Notes: generated from the letters alone by a model not told the origin. DNA of 64,000 bases from Anderseniella sp. Alg231-50 (GCF_900149695.1 NZ_LT703003.1:310001-374000), one strand, 5' to 3'. Positions 1 through 10,612 are shown, counted from the stretch's first letter. Translations and numbers: made by a program.

Positions 1-280
1 CGACGGTAACCGGTGCCCGAAACTCGACTGCCGCGCCGACGCAATCGTCAAAGGCGATGCAAAGTCCATGTCCATCGCGGCGGCATCGATTGTCGCCAAG
101 GTCACGCGCGACCGGATCATGGCGACGCTTGACCGGCAACTGCCCGAATACGGCTTTGCCCGCCACAAGGGCTATGGCACGGCATTTCACCTTGAAATGC
201 TGAAAGCTCACGGGGCTACACCACACCATCGCAACTCGTTTGCACCGGTACGCAAGGTGCTCGCCACAGCAGCGCGTTAA
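1..280 (+). CDS. rnhB: Ribonuclease HII, C-terminal part (gene begins before the window)
   Basis: The frame is open from base 2 and ends at the TAA at 278-280. It reads DGNRCPKL, then [20 protein letters not shown], the conserved C-terminal half of RNase HII, which removes ribonucleotides from DNA and RNA primers. The SIAAASI.AKV.RD block and the preceding GDAKS are family hallmarks. The N-terminal part with the first catalytic acidic residues lies outside the window. The stop codon overlaps the CtrA-like box of the next gene, so rnhB sits directly against the ccrM promoter, an arrangement known from other alphaproteobacteria. Confidence 0.93.
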   Translation, partial: DGNRCPKLDCRADAIVKGDAKSMSIAAASIVAKVTRDRIMATLDRQLPEYGFARHKGYGTAFHLEMLKAHGATPHHRNSFAPVRKVLATAAR

Positions 281-291
281 CCATTCATTAA
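277..291 (+). promoter_or_regulatory. Full CtrA-type binding site upstream of ccrM
   Basis: The sequence TTAACCATTCATTAA fits TTAA-N7-TTAA exactly, the consensus of the cell-cycle regulator CtrA. It overlaps the rnhB stop codon and lies about 150 bases before the likely ccrM start. In Caulobacter and Brucella ccrM is CtrA-controlled. That this site works here is inference. Confidence 0.8.
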
Positions 292-297
292 GAATTT

Positions 298-323
298 GAT
301 TCACCTCGGAGTCCGGGTGATTC
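298..323 (+). promoter_or_regulatory. Three GANTC methylation sites in the ccrM promoter/leader
   Basis: GATTC (298-302), GAGTC (309-313) and GATTC (319-323) lie within 26 bases just downstream of the CtrA box. GANTC is the target of CcrM, encoded downstream. In Caulobacter, methylation of two such sites in the ccrM leader reduces ccrM transcription, so the same feedback is likely here. Confidence 0.7.
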
Positions 324-344
324 AACATGTGCCTCAAGCCATGA

Positions 345-1544
<1,200 letters not shown>

Positions 1545-1547
1545 GCC

Positions 1548-2042
1548 ATGGGCATCACGGTGCGCGCAGCAGTTCCCGACGACGCGCCCGGCATCTGTAT
1601 TGTCTATAATCAGGGTATCGAGGATCGCGTCGCCACTTTCGAGACGCAGACGCGCACGCCGGATGATATCGCCCACTGGTTCGGCGACGATGCCTATCCT
1701 GTGCTCGTTGCGGACGAAGGCGGCCGGGTTCTTGGCTTCGCCTCGACCAGCGCCTACGGCACGAGGGAATGCTATGCAGGCATCCGGGAATTTTCCATCT
1801 ATGTGCACCGCGAGGCAAAACGGCGCGGCATTGCGCGCATGCTGCTCATCGCCCTGTTCGACGTTGCTGCCAAAGCGGGATGCTGGAAGATCACATCGCG
1901 GATTTTTCCGGAAAACACGGCCAGCCTGGAACTGTGCAAATCACTGGGTTTCCGGGTTGTTGGAACCCATGTCCGCCACGCCAGGCTTGATGGCGAATGG
2001 CGCGATGTAGTGACGGTCGAACGCTTGCTGGATCAGGACTAG
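1548..2042 (+). CDS. GNAT N-acetyltransferase, phosphinothricin-acetyltransferase-like
   Basis: The 164-residue protein starts with VRAAVPDDAPGICIVYNQGIEDRVATFET, typical of the PPT/methionine-sulfoximine acetyltransferase branch of GNATs. The acetyl-CoA segment IYVHREAKRRGIARMLL (about residues 85-101) contains the R-R-G-I-A loop, and a later FPENTASLELCKSLGFRVVG block closes the fold. It begins 3 bases after the ccrM stop and is probably co-transcribed. Relatives acetylate phosphinothricin, methionine sulfoximine or organoarsenicals such as arsinothricin; the true substrate is unknown. Confidence 0.85.
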   Translation: MGITVRAAVPDDAPGICIVYNQGIEDRVATFETQTRTPDDIAHWFGDDAYPVLVADEGGRVLGFASTSAYGTRECYAGIREFSIYVHREAKRRGIARMLLIALFDVAAKAGCWKITSRIFPENTASLELCKSLGFRVVGTHVRHARLDGEWRDVVTVERLLDQD

Positions 2043-2263
2043 AGGACCTGTCACCGATTATGCAATGACGCGACCTGAACTGACATGTCCCAGGTCCGAG
2101 GCAAACGTCAGCGAGACCTGATGTCCAACAACGGCGACACAGCTGCCTTGACCAAAAATCACCGCTACCGGAGAGCATGATCCCTATGGATCAAGCCCCC
2201 GCCATGCACTACGGTCAATCTTGATCGCTTAACTGGGGACTGCTCGAATCCGGGCATCATGCA

Positions 2264-3121
2264 ATGACGAATATGGGCAAGTACCGAGGCCGGATCGAAC
2301 GGGTCATAACCATGTCCTACATGCATGTACTGACCCGGTTTCCGTCCGTTAAGAAATTTGAAAACAAGCTGGTCCAGTCCTACATCGGTCTACTGAGCAA
2401 GCGGCGGGAGAAACAGTGGCAGGAACGGGCCCTTCCCGATTTCATTATCATCGGCGGTATGAAATGCGGTACTTCCAGCCTGTTCAAGTACCTCAATCAG
2501 CACCCTCAGCTTTTCAGCTCCGACTATAAGGAAGTCAGATATTTTTCCCATGACGAGCATTTTTCAAGAGGTGAAAAATGGTACAGAATTCACTTTCCCC
2601 TGGCACAAGACATCCCTGAAAACTCTCTGATTTTCGAAGCATCTCCGGACTATCTGTTTTATCCAAGAGCCGCGGAACGAATGGCAAGCCTGCTTCCAGA
2701 TATCAAACTGATTGCACTGCTCAGAAATCCGACTGAACGGGCGATATCGCATTATTTTCACGACCTGAAGAAAGGCAGGAAGCAGGGCGAAATCTTCAAC
2801 ACCATAAAAAATGACAGGGAAATATACAAACTCAAGGGAGCATACAAAATGCAGCTCGAACGATACTACAAGTTGTTCCCGGCTGATAACATAATGATAA
2901 TCAACAGTGAAAATTTCTTTGAAGACCCCGTCAAAACGCTAAAGGAGATATGCCTGTTTCTTGATGTTGATCCGGACGTCGAGATCAGCGATTTATCGCC
3001 GCAACAAGTCGGATTCAACCGGGAGCCTGTTGATGCCGCCGTGTATGATTATCTGAACGGTTACTACAAGCCGTTCAATCAGGCTCTGTTCGATTTTATC
3101 GGCAAGACGTTCAAATGGTGA
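2264..3121 (+). CDS. Sulfotransferase domain protein
   Basis: The 285-residue protein carries a PAPS-dependent sulfotransferase fold. FIIIGGMKCGTSSLFKYL (about residues 60-77) is the 5'-phosphosulfate loop, and LIALLRNPTERAISHYFHDL is the 3'-phosphate region. It resembles the heparan-sulfate/NodH-like bacterial sulfotransferases that modify glycans or lipids. The first ~55 residues are basic and lack a signal peptide. Base composition is clearly more AT-rich than its neighbours, and 220 bases of apparently non-coding DNA precede it, suggesting recent acquisition. The acceptor substrate cannot be told. The start at 2264 is the longest option; ATG at 2273 is also possible. Confidence 0.85.
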   Translation: MTNMGKYRGRIERVITMSYMHVLTRFPSVKKFENKLVQSYIGLLSKRREKQWQERALPDFIIIGGMKCGTSSLFKYLNQHPQLFSSDYKEVRYFSHDEHFSRGEKWYRIHFPLAQDIPENSLIFEASPDYLFYPRAAERMASLLPDIKLIALLRNPTERAISHYFHDLKKGRKQGEIFNTIKNDREIYKLKGAYKMQLERYYKLFPADNIMIINSENFFEDPVKTLKEICLFLDVDPDVEISDLSPQQVGFNREPVDAAVYDYLNGYYKPFNQALFDFIGKTFKW

Positions 3122-3171
3122 CAGTGAACTGAGGCTGCGCGCCGCCGGGATGAGCCGAGGCTGCACGACAC

Positions 3172-4281
3172 CTAACCCCTCCTGAAAACATCCGCCCCCA
3201 ACATGGCCACAGCCACCTTCTTCATGGCCGTGGGCAGGGCTTCTGTTGCCAGTTCGTGGGCACCCACCCAGCGCCAGTCTCCGTCATGGGCCGGCAGGTC
3301 ATCGAAGACCTCGTCGGTCTCATGCAGGTCCAGCACCAGATGGAAATGGGTAAATGTGTGCTCGACCTGCTTTTGCGTCGTCACCCATCCCGATACATAA
3401 GGCGGGGCGAGGTCGGAATTGCCCTTGCCCGTGGCCCAGCCGGAAGACGGAAATTCCAGCATGCCGCCGAGCAGGCCCTTTTCCTCTCGCCGGCGCATCA
3501 GCACCGCCCCATCCGCACGTTCGGCCCAGAAGATGCACGCATTGCGAACAGGGCGCTGTTTCTTCGGCGCCTTGACCGGCAGGGTTTCCGCGATGCCCAG
3601 TTCACGGGCGCGGCATGCAGTCATCCACGGACAGATCAGGCAATTGGGGTTTTTGGGCGTGCAGATGGTTGCGCCCAGATCCATCAGCGCCTGGGCAAAG
3701 TCGCCCGGTCGGCCCGCAGGCACCAGTTTCAGCGTATGCGCCTTGATCTCTGGCTTTGCAGCGGGCAGCGGGGTCTCGATTGCATGCAGCCGCGACATCA
3801 CCCGTTCCACATTGCCGTCAACGGCGGCAGCGGAGCGGTCAAAGGCAATCGCTGCGACAGCGGCGGCAGTATACGGTCCGACGCCCGGCAGCTCGAGCAG
3901 GTCCTGTTCGGTGTCGGGAAACCAGCCGCCGTGGTCTGCTACAACGGCCTTGGCACAAGCATGCAGGTTGCGCGCGCGGGCATAGTAGCCAAGGCCGGCC
4001 CATTCGCGCAGCACATCATCAAGCTCGGCCAGCGCCAGGTCCGTTACGGTCGGCCAGCGCGTGGTGAAGGAAATGAAGTATTTGCCGACTGTGGCAACAG
4101 TTGTCTGTTGCAGCATGATTTCCGACATCCAGACCTTGTAGGGGTCAGCCGTTTCGCCCGGTTTCGCCCGCCAGGGCAGCGCGCGGGCATGGGCGTCGTA
4201 CCAGTCAAGCAAACGCTGTGGCAGCTGCTCAATTCGGCTGGCCATGTTGTCATCATTAACTTCTTGCAACATAACGGACAT
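3172..4281 (-). CDS. mutY: A/G-specific adenine glycosylase
   Basis: MutY removes adenine mispaired with 8-oxoguanine. The catalytic segment SEIMLQQTTVATV is near residue 55. The helix-hairpin-helix LPGVGPYTAAAVAAIAF is near residue 130, followed by the catalytic Asp in VDGNVERV. The four Fe-S cysteines appear as CTPKNPNCLICPWMTAC (C-x6-C-x2-C-x5-C). A C-terminal NUDIX-like domain follows, with the MLEFPSSGW segment. At 369 residues the length is typical. The start is uncertain: MASRIEQLPQ at 4245 would give a more usual N-terminus. It is divergent from the DciA-like gene, a pairing common in Rhizobiales. Confidence 0.96.
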   Translation of the reverse strand: MSVMLQEVNDDNMASRIEQLPQRLLDWYDAHARALPWRAKPGETADPYKVWMSEIMLQQTTVATVGKYFISFTTRWPTVTDLALAELDDVLREWAGLGYYARARNLHACAKAVVADHGGWFPDTEQDLLELPGVGPYTAAAVAAIAFDRSAAAVDGNVERVMSRLHAIETPLPAAKPEIKAHTLKLVPAGRPGDFAQALMDLGATICTPKNPNCLICPWMTACRARELGIAETLPVKAPKKQRPVRNACIFWAERADGAVLMRRREEKGLLGGMLEFPSSGWATGKGNSDLAPPYVSGWVTTQKQVEHTFTHFHLVLDLHETDEVFDDLPAHDGDWRWVGAHELATEALPTAMKKVAVAMLGADVFRRG

Positions 4282-4352
4282 GTGAAATCTTATGACCTTT
4301 CTTGGCGTATCATTCAGGACAGGTTCATGGACGCAAGATCAAAATGTAAGAT

Positions 4353-4847
4353 ATGAAAAGCCTTGATCATCATTTCCGGCACATTACGCGCCCTGCCTTT
4401 GAGCAGTACGGGTTTGCCCATGGCGACCTGGTGGCGCAATGGACCGCCATTGTCGGTGACAACGTGGCCGAACGGTGTTCGCCGGAACGCATGGTGTGGC
4501 CAAAGGGGCGCGACAAGGCGCAGCGCCAGACAGAAGGCGCGACCCTTACGGTGCGCGCAGATCACGGAGCCGGGCTGGCGCTGAGTTACGAGACATCAGC
4601 GATTATTGACCGGATCAATGGATTTTTCGGCTATTACGCGGTCGAAAAGATAAAAATCGTGCAAGGTACGCGGGCCAATCGCGGCAGGTCCCCTGTCACA
4701 GAAGTTGCCGAGCCGACACCGGCCGTCATCGAAAACGTTCAGCAGAAAACCGGCGCTGTAGAAGACACCGATCTCAAGGCAGCGCTTACCCGGCTGGGCA
4801 ACGCGGCTCTGGCAAATGCCGCAGCCAGGGCCAAACAGGCCCGGTAA
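4353..4847 (+). CDS. DUF721/DciA-family protein
   Basis: The 164-residue protein matches the DUF721 family, of which DciA loads the replicative helicase in bacteria lacking DnaC. The core runs from FAHGDLVAQWTAIVGDNVAERCSPERM to LTVRADHGAGLALSYETSAIIDRINGFFGY, the usual W..IVG and small KH-like module. The remaining C-terminal 60 residues are low in conservation. It sits between divergent mutY and the dsbA-like gene, as in many alphaproteobacteria. A helicase-loading role is inferred from the family only. Confidence 0.85.
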   Translation: MKSLDHHFRHITRPAFEQYGFAHGDLVAQWTAIVGDNVAERCSPERMVWPKGRDKAQRQTEGATLTVRADHGAGLALSYETSAIIDRINGFFGYYAVEKIKIVQGTRANRGRSPVTEVAEPTPAVIENVQQKTGAVEDTDLKAALTRLGNAALANAAARAKQAR

Positions 4848-4931
4848 ATTGAAAACCCAAATCAAGAAAGTTCTCCACAGCCGGATTTCCGGCTCGCCAC
4901 AAACCCCAACATCTAGTAGGTAGAAGTCATT

Positions 4932-5576
4932 ATGAAACTAAATCGACGCACATTCAGCCAGTCCCTGGCGCTTTCAGCCATAGCAGCAACCGCCACAGGT
5001 GCGTTTTCCGCCGGGGCGTTTGCACAGAGCTTTTCGCCGGCTGACCTGCACTCAGCACCGGCTATCGGGGACAAGACACTGGGCCCGGATGATGCCAGCG
5101 TGATTGTCGTTGAATATGCCTCGGCCACGTGCCCGCACTGTGCCGCTTTCCATAACGGCACATTCAAGGAGCTCAAGTCGGAATTCATCGATACCGGCAA
5201 GATCAAGTTCATTTCCCGCGAATTTCCGCTTGATGACCTGGCCCTTGCAGGCTTCATGGTTGCGCGCTGCGTGCCGGACGACAAGTATTTCGGCATGCTT
5301 GACCTGATCTATGAGCAGCAAAGAACCTGGGCCGGCCAGAATGCGCGGACTGAATTGCTGAAAATGGCCAAGCTTGCGGGCCTCAGCGAGGCGGATTTTG
5401 ACGCCTGCCTGAAAAACGAAGATCTGGCAAAAGGCATTCTTGCCATTCGCAAGGATGGTGCGGAGAAGTTTGATGTCAAGGCGACACCAACCTTCTATGT
5501 GAACGGCAAAAAGCTGGAAGGAAACCGCGACATTGCGGGATTCCGCAAGGCAATCGAGGCGGCAGCTTCTTCCTGA
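4932..5576 (+). CDS. DsbA-family thiol:disulfide oxidoreductase, exported
   Basis: The protein has 214 residues with an N-terminal export signal ending near AGAFAQ. The NRRTFSQSLALS stretch resembles a twin-arginine signal, but Sec export is also possible. The thioredoxin-type active site is CPHC (in YASATCPHCAAFH), and the cis-proline region is VKATPTFYVNGKKLEGN. It belongs to the DsbA/ScoA-like group that forms or isomerises disulfides in the periplasm. It lies between the DUF721 gene and smc, a conserved alphaproteobacterial order. No cognate DsbB is in the window. Confidence 0.92.
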   Translation: MKLNRRTFSQSLALSAIAATATGAFSAGAFAQSFSPADLHSAPAIGDKTLGPDDASVIVVEYASATCPHCAAFHNGTFKELKSEFIDTGKIKFISREFPLDDLALAGFMVARCVPDDKYFGMLDLIYEQQRTWAGQNARTELLKMAKLAGLSEADFDACLKNEDLAKGILAIRKDGAEKFDVKATPTFYVNGKKLEGNRDIAGFRKAIEAAASS

Positions 5577-5738
5577 CGCCCGGTTGATACCCGGATTTTA
5601 CCGGGGAAAAACTGGCAGGTTGAGACTTCCCCTTGCAGACGAATCAGGCTGAACCGGCCAAGAATCACTCTTTACCCATGGGGCATGGGCATTTTGTGAG
5701 GCCGGTTCCGGTCATTTTAGTGAGGGGTGAGGTCGCCG

Positions 5739-8700
5739 ATGAAGTTCTCTAAGCTGCGGCTGTCGGGCTTCAAATCATTTGTTGAGCCAACCGAGCTGGA
5801 AATCCGGCCCGGGCTGACCGGCGTTGTCGGGCCGAACGGCTGCGGCAAATCCAACCTGCTAGAAGCATTGCGCTGGGTGATGGGCGAAAGCTCATACAAG
5901 AACATGCGCGGCTCCGGCATGGAGGACGTGATTTTCTCAGGCACCTCCAGCAGGCCCTCGCGCAACATGGCCGAGGTCATGCTGACGCTTGACAATGAAG
6001 ACCATGACGCACCGCCTTCGTTCAACGCGTTTGACCAACTGGAAATCTCGCGTCGCATCGAGCGTGATGCAGGCTCCGCCTACCGCATAAACGGCAAGGA
6101 CGTGCGGGCCCGCGATGTGCAGTTGCTGTTCGCCGATGCCTCGACAGGCTCACGCTCGCCTGCACTGGTGCGGCAGGGCCAGATCGGCGAGATCATCTCA
6201 TCGAAACCGCAGGCACGACGCCGAATTCTGGAAGAAGCAGCCGGCATCACCGGCCTGCACACCCGACGCCATGAAGCCGAACTCAAGCTGAAAGCCGCCG
6301 AAACCAACCTTGAAAGGCTGGAAGACGTGCTGGCGCAACTTGAAAACCAGTTGCAGAGCCTGAAACGCCAGGCCCGGCAGGCCGTGCGCTACAAGGAACT
6401 GTCATCAGAGATCAGGCGGCTGGAAGCAACCGGCCTGTACCTGGCCTGGAAAGACGCCCGGGCCGCGGTCGAGGCTGAAAACAACAACCTGTCGCAATTG
6501 ACCCGTGTGCTTGGCGAACAGACGCGCGCGGTATCCGAAATGACCCGCATGCGCGATGAGGCCTCCGAAACCCTGCCGAAACTGCGTGAGAATGAGGCGG
6601 TGCGGGCGGCGGTCCTGCAGCGGATTACGCTGGAACTGGAAGGTCTTGAACGCGAGGAAAAACAATCACTCGAACGCCGCGCCGAAATCGAAGGCCGTAT
6701 AGAACAGATCAACCGGGACCTGACCCGCGAAAAGGAACTGCTTGGCGACACCGACGGTGTCATGAAGCGGCTGGCGGATGAACAGGAAGTCCTTGAAGGT
6801 GCGGCTGCCAATGACGGTGATGCCAGGGCAGATGCCGCAAAGGCTCTGCAGGCAGAAGCGGAAAAACTCGCCCAGGCGCAGGCAGGCGCAGACGAAGCCA
6901 ATGGACGATTGTCCGAACTGGTGGCGCGCCACAATGCGATTGCACGCCAGATTGGCGAACTTGAAGCACGCATCGCCCGTGATGAAGCAGACCTTGCCGG
7001 AACCCGCGAAAAACACACCTTGATTGTCGCTGAAACCGGCGGCGATGACGCCACTGCGAGCCTGAGCGGGTCGATAGACGCCGCAATCGCTCATGCGGCA
7101 TCGTGTGAAACAGCCGCCACAACCGCGGAACAGACACTGCAGACGGCCCGCACCACGCAGACCGAAGTCCACCAGACCTATGACGAGGCAAGGCGCAAGT
7201 CCGAAAGCCTGACAACGGAAGTACGCACACTCACCAAGTTGCTGCACGTGGCAGATGACGAACTGTGGCCGCCCCTGATCGACGCGCTGAAAGTGGATGC
7301 CGGCTATGAGACCGCGCTGGGCGCAGCGCTCGGTGACGATATCGATGCGCCTGCCGATGAAGCGGCTCCGGTTCACTGGCGTGCGCTGCCGTCACTGGAC
7401 AACGTGCCGCCCCTGCCTGCAGGCCTGAAACGTTTGTCTGATGTAGTCAAAGCGCCGACCGCCCTGGCCCGCCGGCTGCAGCTTGTCGCCGTTGTCGGCA
7501 AGACGGACGGCGCCAGACTCCAGGCCAGCCTGGCCCCCGGCCAGCGGCTCGTGTCGGTTGAAGGCGACCTGTGGCGCTGGGACGGTTACACCGCTGCTGC
7601 GGATGCGCCAACCGCTGCCGCCAAGCGGCTGGCGGAACGCAACCGGCTTGGCGTGCTGCAGGAAGAAAGTGCCACCGCGTCGGCTGCAACCGAAACGGTC
7701 AGGGCCCAGCTGGAAGAAGCGCGTGAAACCGTCAAGACATCAGAACAGGCCGAGCGTGCCGGCCGCCAGGCATGGCGCGAAGCGACAGCTGCCGTTGAGA
7801 TGGCCCGTAAAGCCTTGTCAGAACATGAGAAAGTGACCGGCGAGAAGTTGCGACAGGCCTCCGTCCTGGAAGAAACCGCCAAACGTATCGAAAGCCAGAT
7901 TGCAGAATCACGCACATCGCTCGAACAGGTCACGGCGGAAAAATCCGGCCTGGCTCCAACTGACGGCGCTGAAGAGGAATTGCGCACGCTGCGCGGTGGC
8001 GTCGACACTCAGCGCGCTGCCTACACCGAAGCCCGAGCTACCCATGACGGGCTGGAGCGCGAAGCCAGGACCCGCACCGAGCGTCTGGCAGCGATCGGCC
8101 AGGAGCGCACCCAGTGGACGGATCGCGCCAAGCGGGCCAGCGGGCAGATCGAAGAACTGGAAGGCCGGGCGACATCGTTGCGCAATGACCTTGCGTCGCT
8201 TGCCGACCTGCCGGAACAGTTTGAAACCAAGCGCACCAAGCTGATGAATGCGTCAAGCGAGGCTGAAACCGAACGCAAGACCGCTGCCGACCTGCTGGCG
8301 GAAGCCGAAAACAACCTGCGCACCCGGGATCAGGCCTTACGTGAAGCAAGCGATGCGCACGGCAAGACCCGTGAGGAACACGCCCGTGTCGGCGCCCGTT
8401 CCGAAGCGGCGGAAGCCCGTGTGGAAGAGGCGACCCAGCGCATCACCGAAGCCCTTGAATGCGAGCCGGAGGAAGTCTCCCAGCGGGCCGGGCTTGACCT
8501 GGAAAACATGCCGTCGAGCGAGGACACCGAGCGCAAGCTGTCGACACTGAAAGACCAGCGTGAACGCCTCGGCGGGGTTAACCTGCGCGCCGAGGACGAA
8601 GCGGCTGAAATCTCCACCCAGGTGGAAACCATGATCACCGAGCGCGACGACCTGGTTCAGGCCATCGGCAAGCTGCGCCACGGTATTTCAAGCCTGAACA

Positions 8701-9194
8701 GGGAAGGCCGCACCCGGCTGCTGGAAGCCTTTGACCGGGTCAATGCCAATTTCAGCTCGCTGTTCGAAACCCTGTTCGGCGGCGGCAAGGCGGAACTGAA
8801 GCTGGTCGAATCGGATGATCCGCTCGAGGCGGGCCTTGAACTGGTTGCCAACCCGCCCGGCAAAAAGCCGACGGTTCTGTCGCTGCTGTCAGGCGGCGAG
8901 CAGGCGTTGACGGCAATGGCGCTGATTTTCGCCGTGTTCATGACCAATCCTTCGCCGATCTGCGTGCTCGACGAAGTCGATGCACCGCTTGATGACCATA
9001 ATGTCGAGCGTTTCTGCAATCTGCTTGACGCCATGCTGGAACGTACCGATACGCGGTTCCTGATCATTACCCATCACAGCCTGACAATGGCACGCATGAA
9101 CCGGCTGTTTGGTGTTACCATGATGGAACGCGGTGTCAGCCAGCTGGTATCGGTTGACCTTGAAACCGCGGAAAGCCTTCGCGAGGCCAGCTGA
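5739..9194 (+). CDS. smc: Chromosome segregation ATPase SMC
   Basis: SMC is the core of the bacterial condensin that organises and segregates chromosomes. The Walker A motif GPNGCGKSN is at residues 31-39. Long coiled coils (about residues 160-490 and 640-960) flank a hinge near 500-620. The C-terminal head has the signature LSGGEQ (~1050) and Walker B VLDEVDAPLDD (~1075). The hinge is divergent, as is usual in alphaproteobacteria. I chose ATG 5739 (1151 aa), preceded by GAGGGGTGAGG; a GTG at 5727 inside that Shine-Dalgarno stretch is less likely. ScpA and ScpB are not in the window. Confidence 0.97.
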   Translation: MKFSKLRLSGFKSFVEPTELEIRPGLTGVVGPNGCGKSNLLEALRWVMGESSYKNMRGSGMEDVIFSGTSSRPSRNMAEVMLTLDNEDHDAPPSFNAFDQLEISRRIERDAGSAYRINGKDVRARDVQLLFADASTGSRSPALVRQGQIGEIISSKPQARRRILEEAAGITGLHTRRHEAELKLKAAETNLERLEDVLAQLENQLQSLKRQARQAVRYKELSSEIRRLEATGLYLAWKDARAAVEAENNNLSQLTRVLGEQTRAVSEMTRMRDEASETLPKLRENEAVRAAVLQRITLELEGLEREEKQSLERRAEIEGRIEQINRDLTREKELLGDTDGVMKRLADEQEVLEGAAANDGDARADAAKALQAEAEKLAQAQAGADEANGRLSELVARHNAIARQIGELEARIARDEADLAGTREKHTLIVAETGGDDATASLSGSIDAAIAHAASCETAATTAEQTLQTARTTQTEVHQTYDEARRKSESLTTEVRTLTKLLHVADDELWPPLIDALKVDAGYETALGAALGDDIDAPADEAAPVHWRALPSLDNVPPLPAGLKRLSDVVKAPTALARRLQLVAVVGKTDGARLQASLAPGQRLVSVEGDLWRWDGYTAAADAPTAAAKRLAERNRLGVLQEESATASAATETVRAQLEEARETVKTSEQAERAGRQAWREATAAVEMARKALSEHEKVTGEKLRQASVLEETAKRIESQIAESRTSLEQVTAEKSGLAPTDGAEEELRTLRGGVDTQRAAYTEARATHDGLEREARTRTERLAAIGQERTQWTDRAKRASGQIEELEGRATSLRNDLASLADLPEQFETKRTKLMNASSEAETERKTAADLLAEAENNLRTRDQALREASDAHGKTREEHARVGARSEAAEARVEEATQRITEALECEPEEVSQRAGLDLENMPSSEDTERKLSTLKDQRERLGGVNLRAEDEAAEISTQVETMITERDDLVQAIGKLRHGISSLNREGRTRLLEAFDRVNANFSSLFETLFGGGKAELKLVESDDPLEAGLELVANPPGKKPTVLSLLSGGEQALTAMALIFAVFMTNPSPICVLDEVDAPLDDHNVERFCNLLDAMLERTDTRFLIITHHSLTMARMNRLFGVTMMERGVSQLVSVDLETAESLREAS

Positions 9195-9322
9195 CCCTGA
9201 CATTGCGGGTTTGAACCGCTACACTGGTTTCATGGCAACACCTGCCAAAGGCGAATTGCCGCACACCATGTCGTCACAAAAAAACACAATATTATCATAT
9301 GCTTATGCCCCACACACCGAAC

Positions 9323-9351
9323 TTGACACCTGATAGGCCCAAACCTATTAT
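9323..9351 (+). promoter_or_regulatory. Near-consensus sigma-70 promoter for the F0 ATP synthase operon
   Basis: TTGACA (9323-9328) is followed after exactly 17 bases by TATTAT (9346-9351). It lies about 60 bases before atpI in the 219-base smc-atpI gap, the only sizeable gap before the operon. Confidence 0.7.
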
Positions 9352-9413
9352 CCGGCCCGGTTTTAGGGGTTTTGTGGTCCTGAAACTGCCTCAATACCTT
9401 CAGGAGCGGGTGC

Positions 9414-9770
9414 ATGGGCGGCGATAACAACAAATCATCGCCCGAGCGACTTGAGAAACTTGGAGACCGTCTGAAAAAAGCGCAAGTCTCTGTTGATGCG
9501 CGCAACAGGCCCAGGCAACGGCAGTCCAACGCGCTTGGATTTGCCTTCCGGATTACCACGGAGCTGGTTGCAGCCGTGGCCGTCGGGGTTGCAATCGGGT
9601 GGGGTCTCGACAAATGGCTGGACAGCAAGCCGTGGTTTCTCATCGTGTTCTTCTTTCTGGGTGTTGCTGCCGGCGTCATGAACGTCTATAGGATCACGCA
9701 ATCCACTGGTGGTGACGGGCCTGTTCCAAAGTCCAAACTGCCGTCGGTAATCGAGGACGACGACGATTGA
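9414..9770 (+). CDS. atpI: AtpI/AtpZ-type ATP synthase accessory membrane protein
   Basis: This 118-residue protein has a charged N-terminus and two hydrophobic segments (LVAAVAVGVAIGWGLDKWL and WFLIVFFFLGVAAGVMNVYR). The GWGLDKWLDSKPWF link is typical of AtpI-family proteins. They are encoded first in alphaproteobacterial F0 operons and assist c-ring assembly or Mg2+/Ca2+ handling. An AGGAG site precedes the ATG. It lies 68 bases before atpB. Confidence 0.9.
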   Translation: MGGDNNKSSPERLEKLGDRLKKAQVSVDARNRPRQRQSNALGFAFRITTELVAAVAVGVAIGWGLDKWLDSKPWFLIVFFFLGVAAGVMNVYRITQSTGGDGPVPKSKLPSVIEDDDD

Positions 9771-9838
9771 TGCAATTGCCCGGCGTTTGGGACCGGAAGC
9801 ATTGATCGGGTCAGCAGATTGATAAAGGGGCTGGATTC

Positions 9839-10612
9839 GTGGCCAGTAATACCTCACAGGGCAGCGAAGGCGGGCTGGCGCTCGACCCGATGCACCAGTT
9901 CGAGATTTCTCGCATCATTCCGATCAAATTCGGGGGCATTGATGCGTCATTCACCAACTCCAGCCTGTGGATGGTGCTGACGGTCGTTGCGGTGTCGGCC
10001 CTGCTGCTGCTGGGCAGCAAGCGGATTGTGCCGAGCCGGCTGCAATCGGTCGGCGAGATGATCTATGAATTCATCTCCAACATGGTGCGCGACACGATGG
10101 GCGACGAGGGACGCAAATTCTTTCCGTTCATTCTGACTCTGTTTTGCTTCATCCTTGGCGCCAACATGCTCGGCCTGTTCGCGCTTCCGGTGCTGCTGCA
10201 TCCGTTTACCGTCACCAGCCACATCATCGTGACCTTTGCCCTGGCCGCACTGGTCTGGGTCGGCGCAACCGTTTACGGCTTCTACAAGCACGGTCTTGGC
10301 TACCTGAAACTGTTTGCGCCATCAGGTACACCACCGGTCATGCTGCCATTGCTGGTGCCGATCGAAATCATTTCATACCTGTCACGTCCGGTCAGTCTGT
10401 CGGTGCGTCTGTTCGCCAACATGATGGCGGGTCATACCATGCTTAAAGTGTTTGCCACATTCGTGGTGGCTCTGGGATGGGCAGGCATTATTCCACTGGC
10501 TGTGATGGTCGGTTTCACCGGGCTTGAAGTTCTTATTGCCTTCCTGCAAGCCTTCGTCTTCGCCATCCTTTCGTGCATGTACATCAACGATGCACTGCAC
10601 CCAAGCCACTGA
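9839..10612 (+). CDS. atpB: F0F1 ATP synthase subunit a
   Basis: Subunit a forms the proton half-channels against the c-ring. The 257-residue protein has five to six membrane helices. The essential arginine lies in [18 protein letters not shown], and the last helices contain the [19 protein letters not shown] segment with conserved Gln. Translation appears to start at GTG 9839 after AAAGGGG. It is the second gene of the atpI-B-E-F'-F operon. Confidence 0.97.
   Translation: MASNTSQGSEGGLALDPMHQFEISRIIPIKFGGIDASFTNSSLWMVLTVVAVSALLLLGSKRIVPSRLQSVGEMIYEFISNMVRDTMGDEGRKFFPFILTLFCFILGANMLGLFALPVLLHPFTVTSHIIVTFALAALVWVGATVYGFYKHGLGYLKLFAPSGTPPVMLPLLVPIEIISYLSRPVSLSVRLFANMMAGHTMLKVFATFVVALGWAGIIPLAVMVGFTGLEVLIAFLQAFVFAILSCMYINDALHPSH

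Noticed and set aside
2235-2260. tRNA-like TCGAATCC stretch
   Set aside because: There is no matching acceptor stem, D-arm or anticodon arm around it.
3256-4356. 366-codon plus-strand frame opposite mutY
   Set aside because: It is the antisense of mutY, which has intact catalytic and Fe-S motifs.
5580-5610. Terminator after the dsbA-like gene
   Set aside because: CCCGG/CCGGG form a short stem, but the following bases are A-rich on the plus strand, so it is not a convincing terminator.
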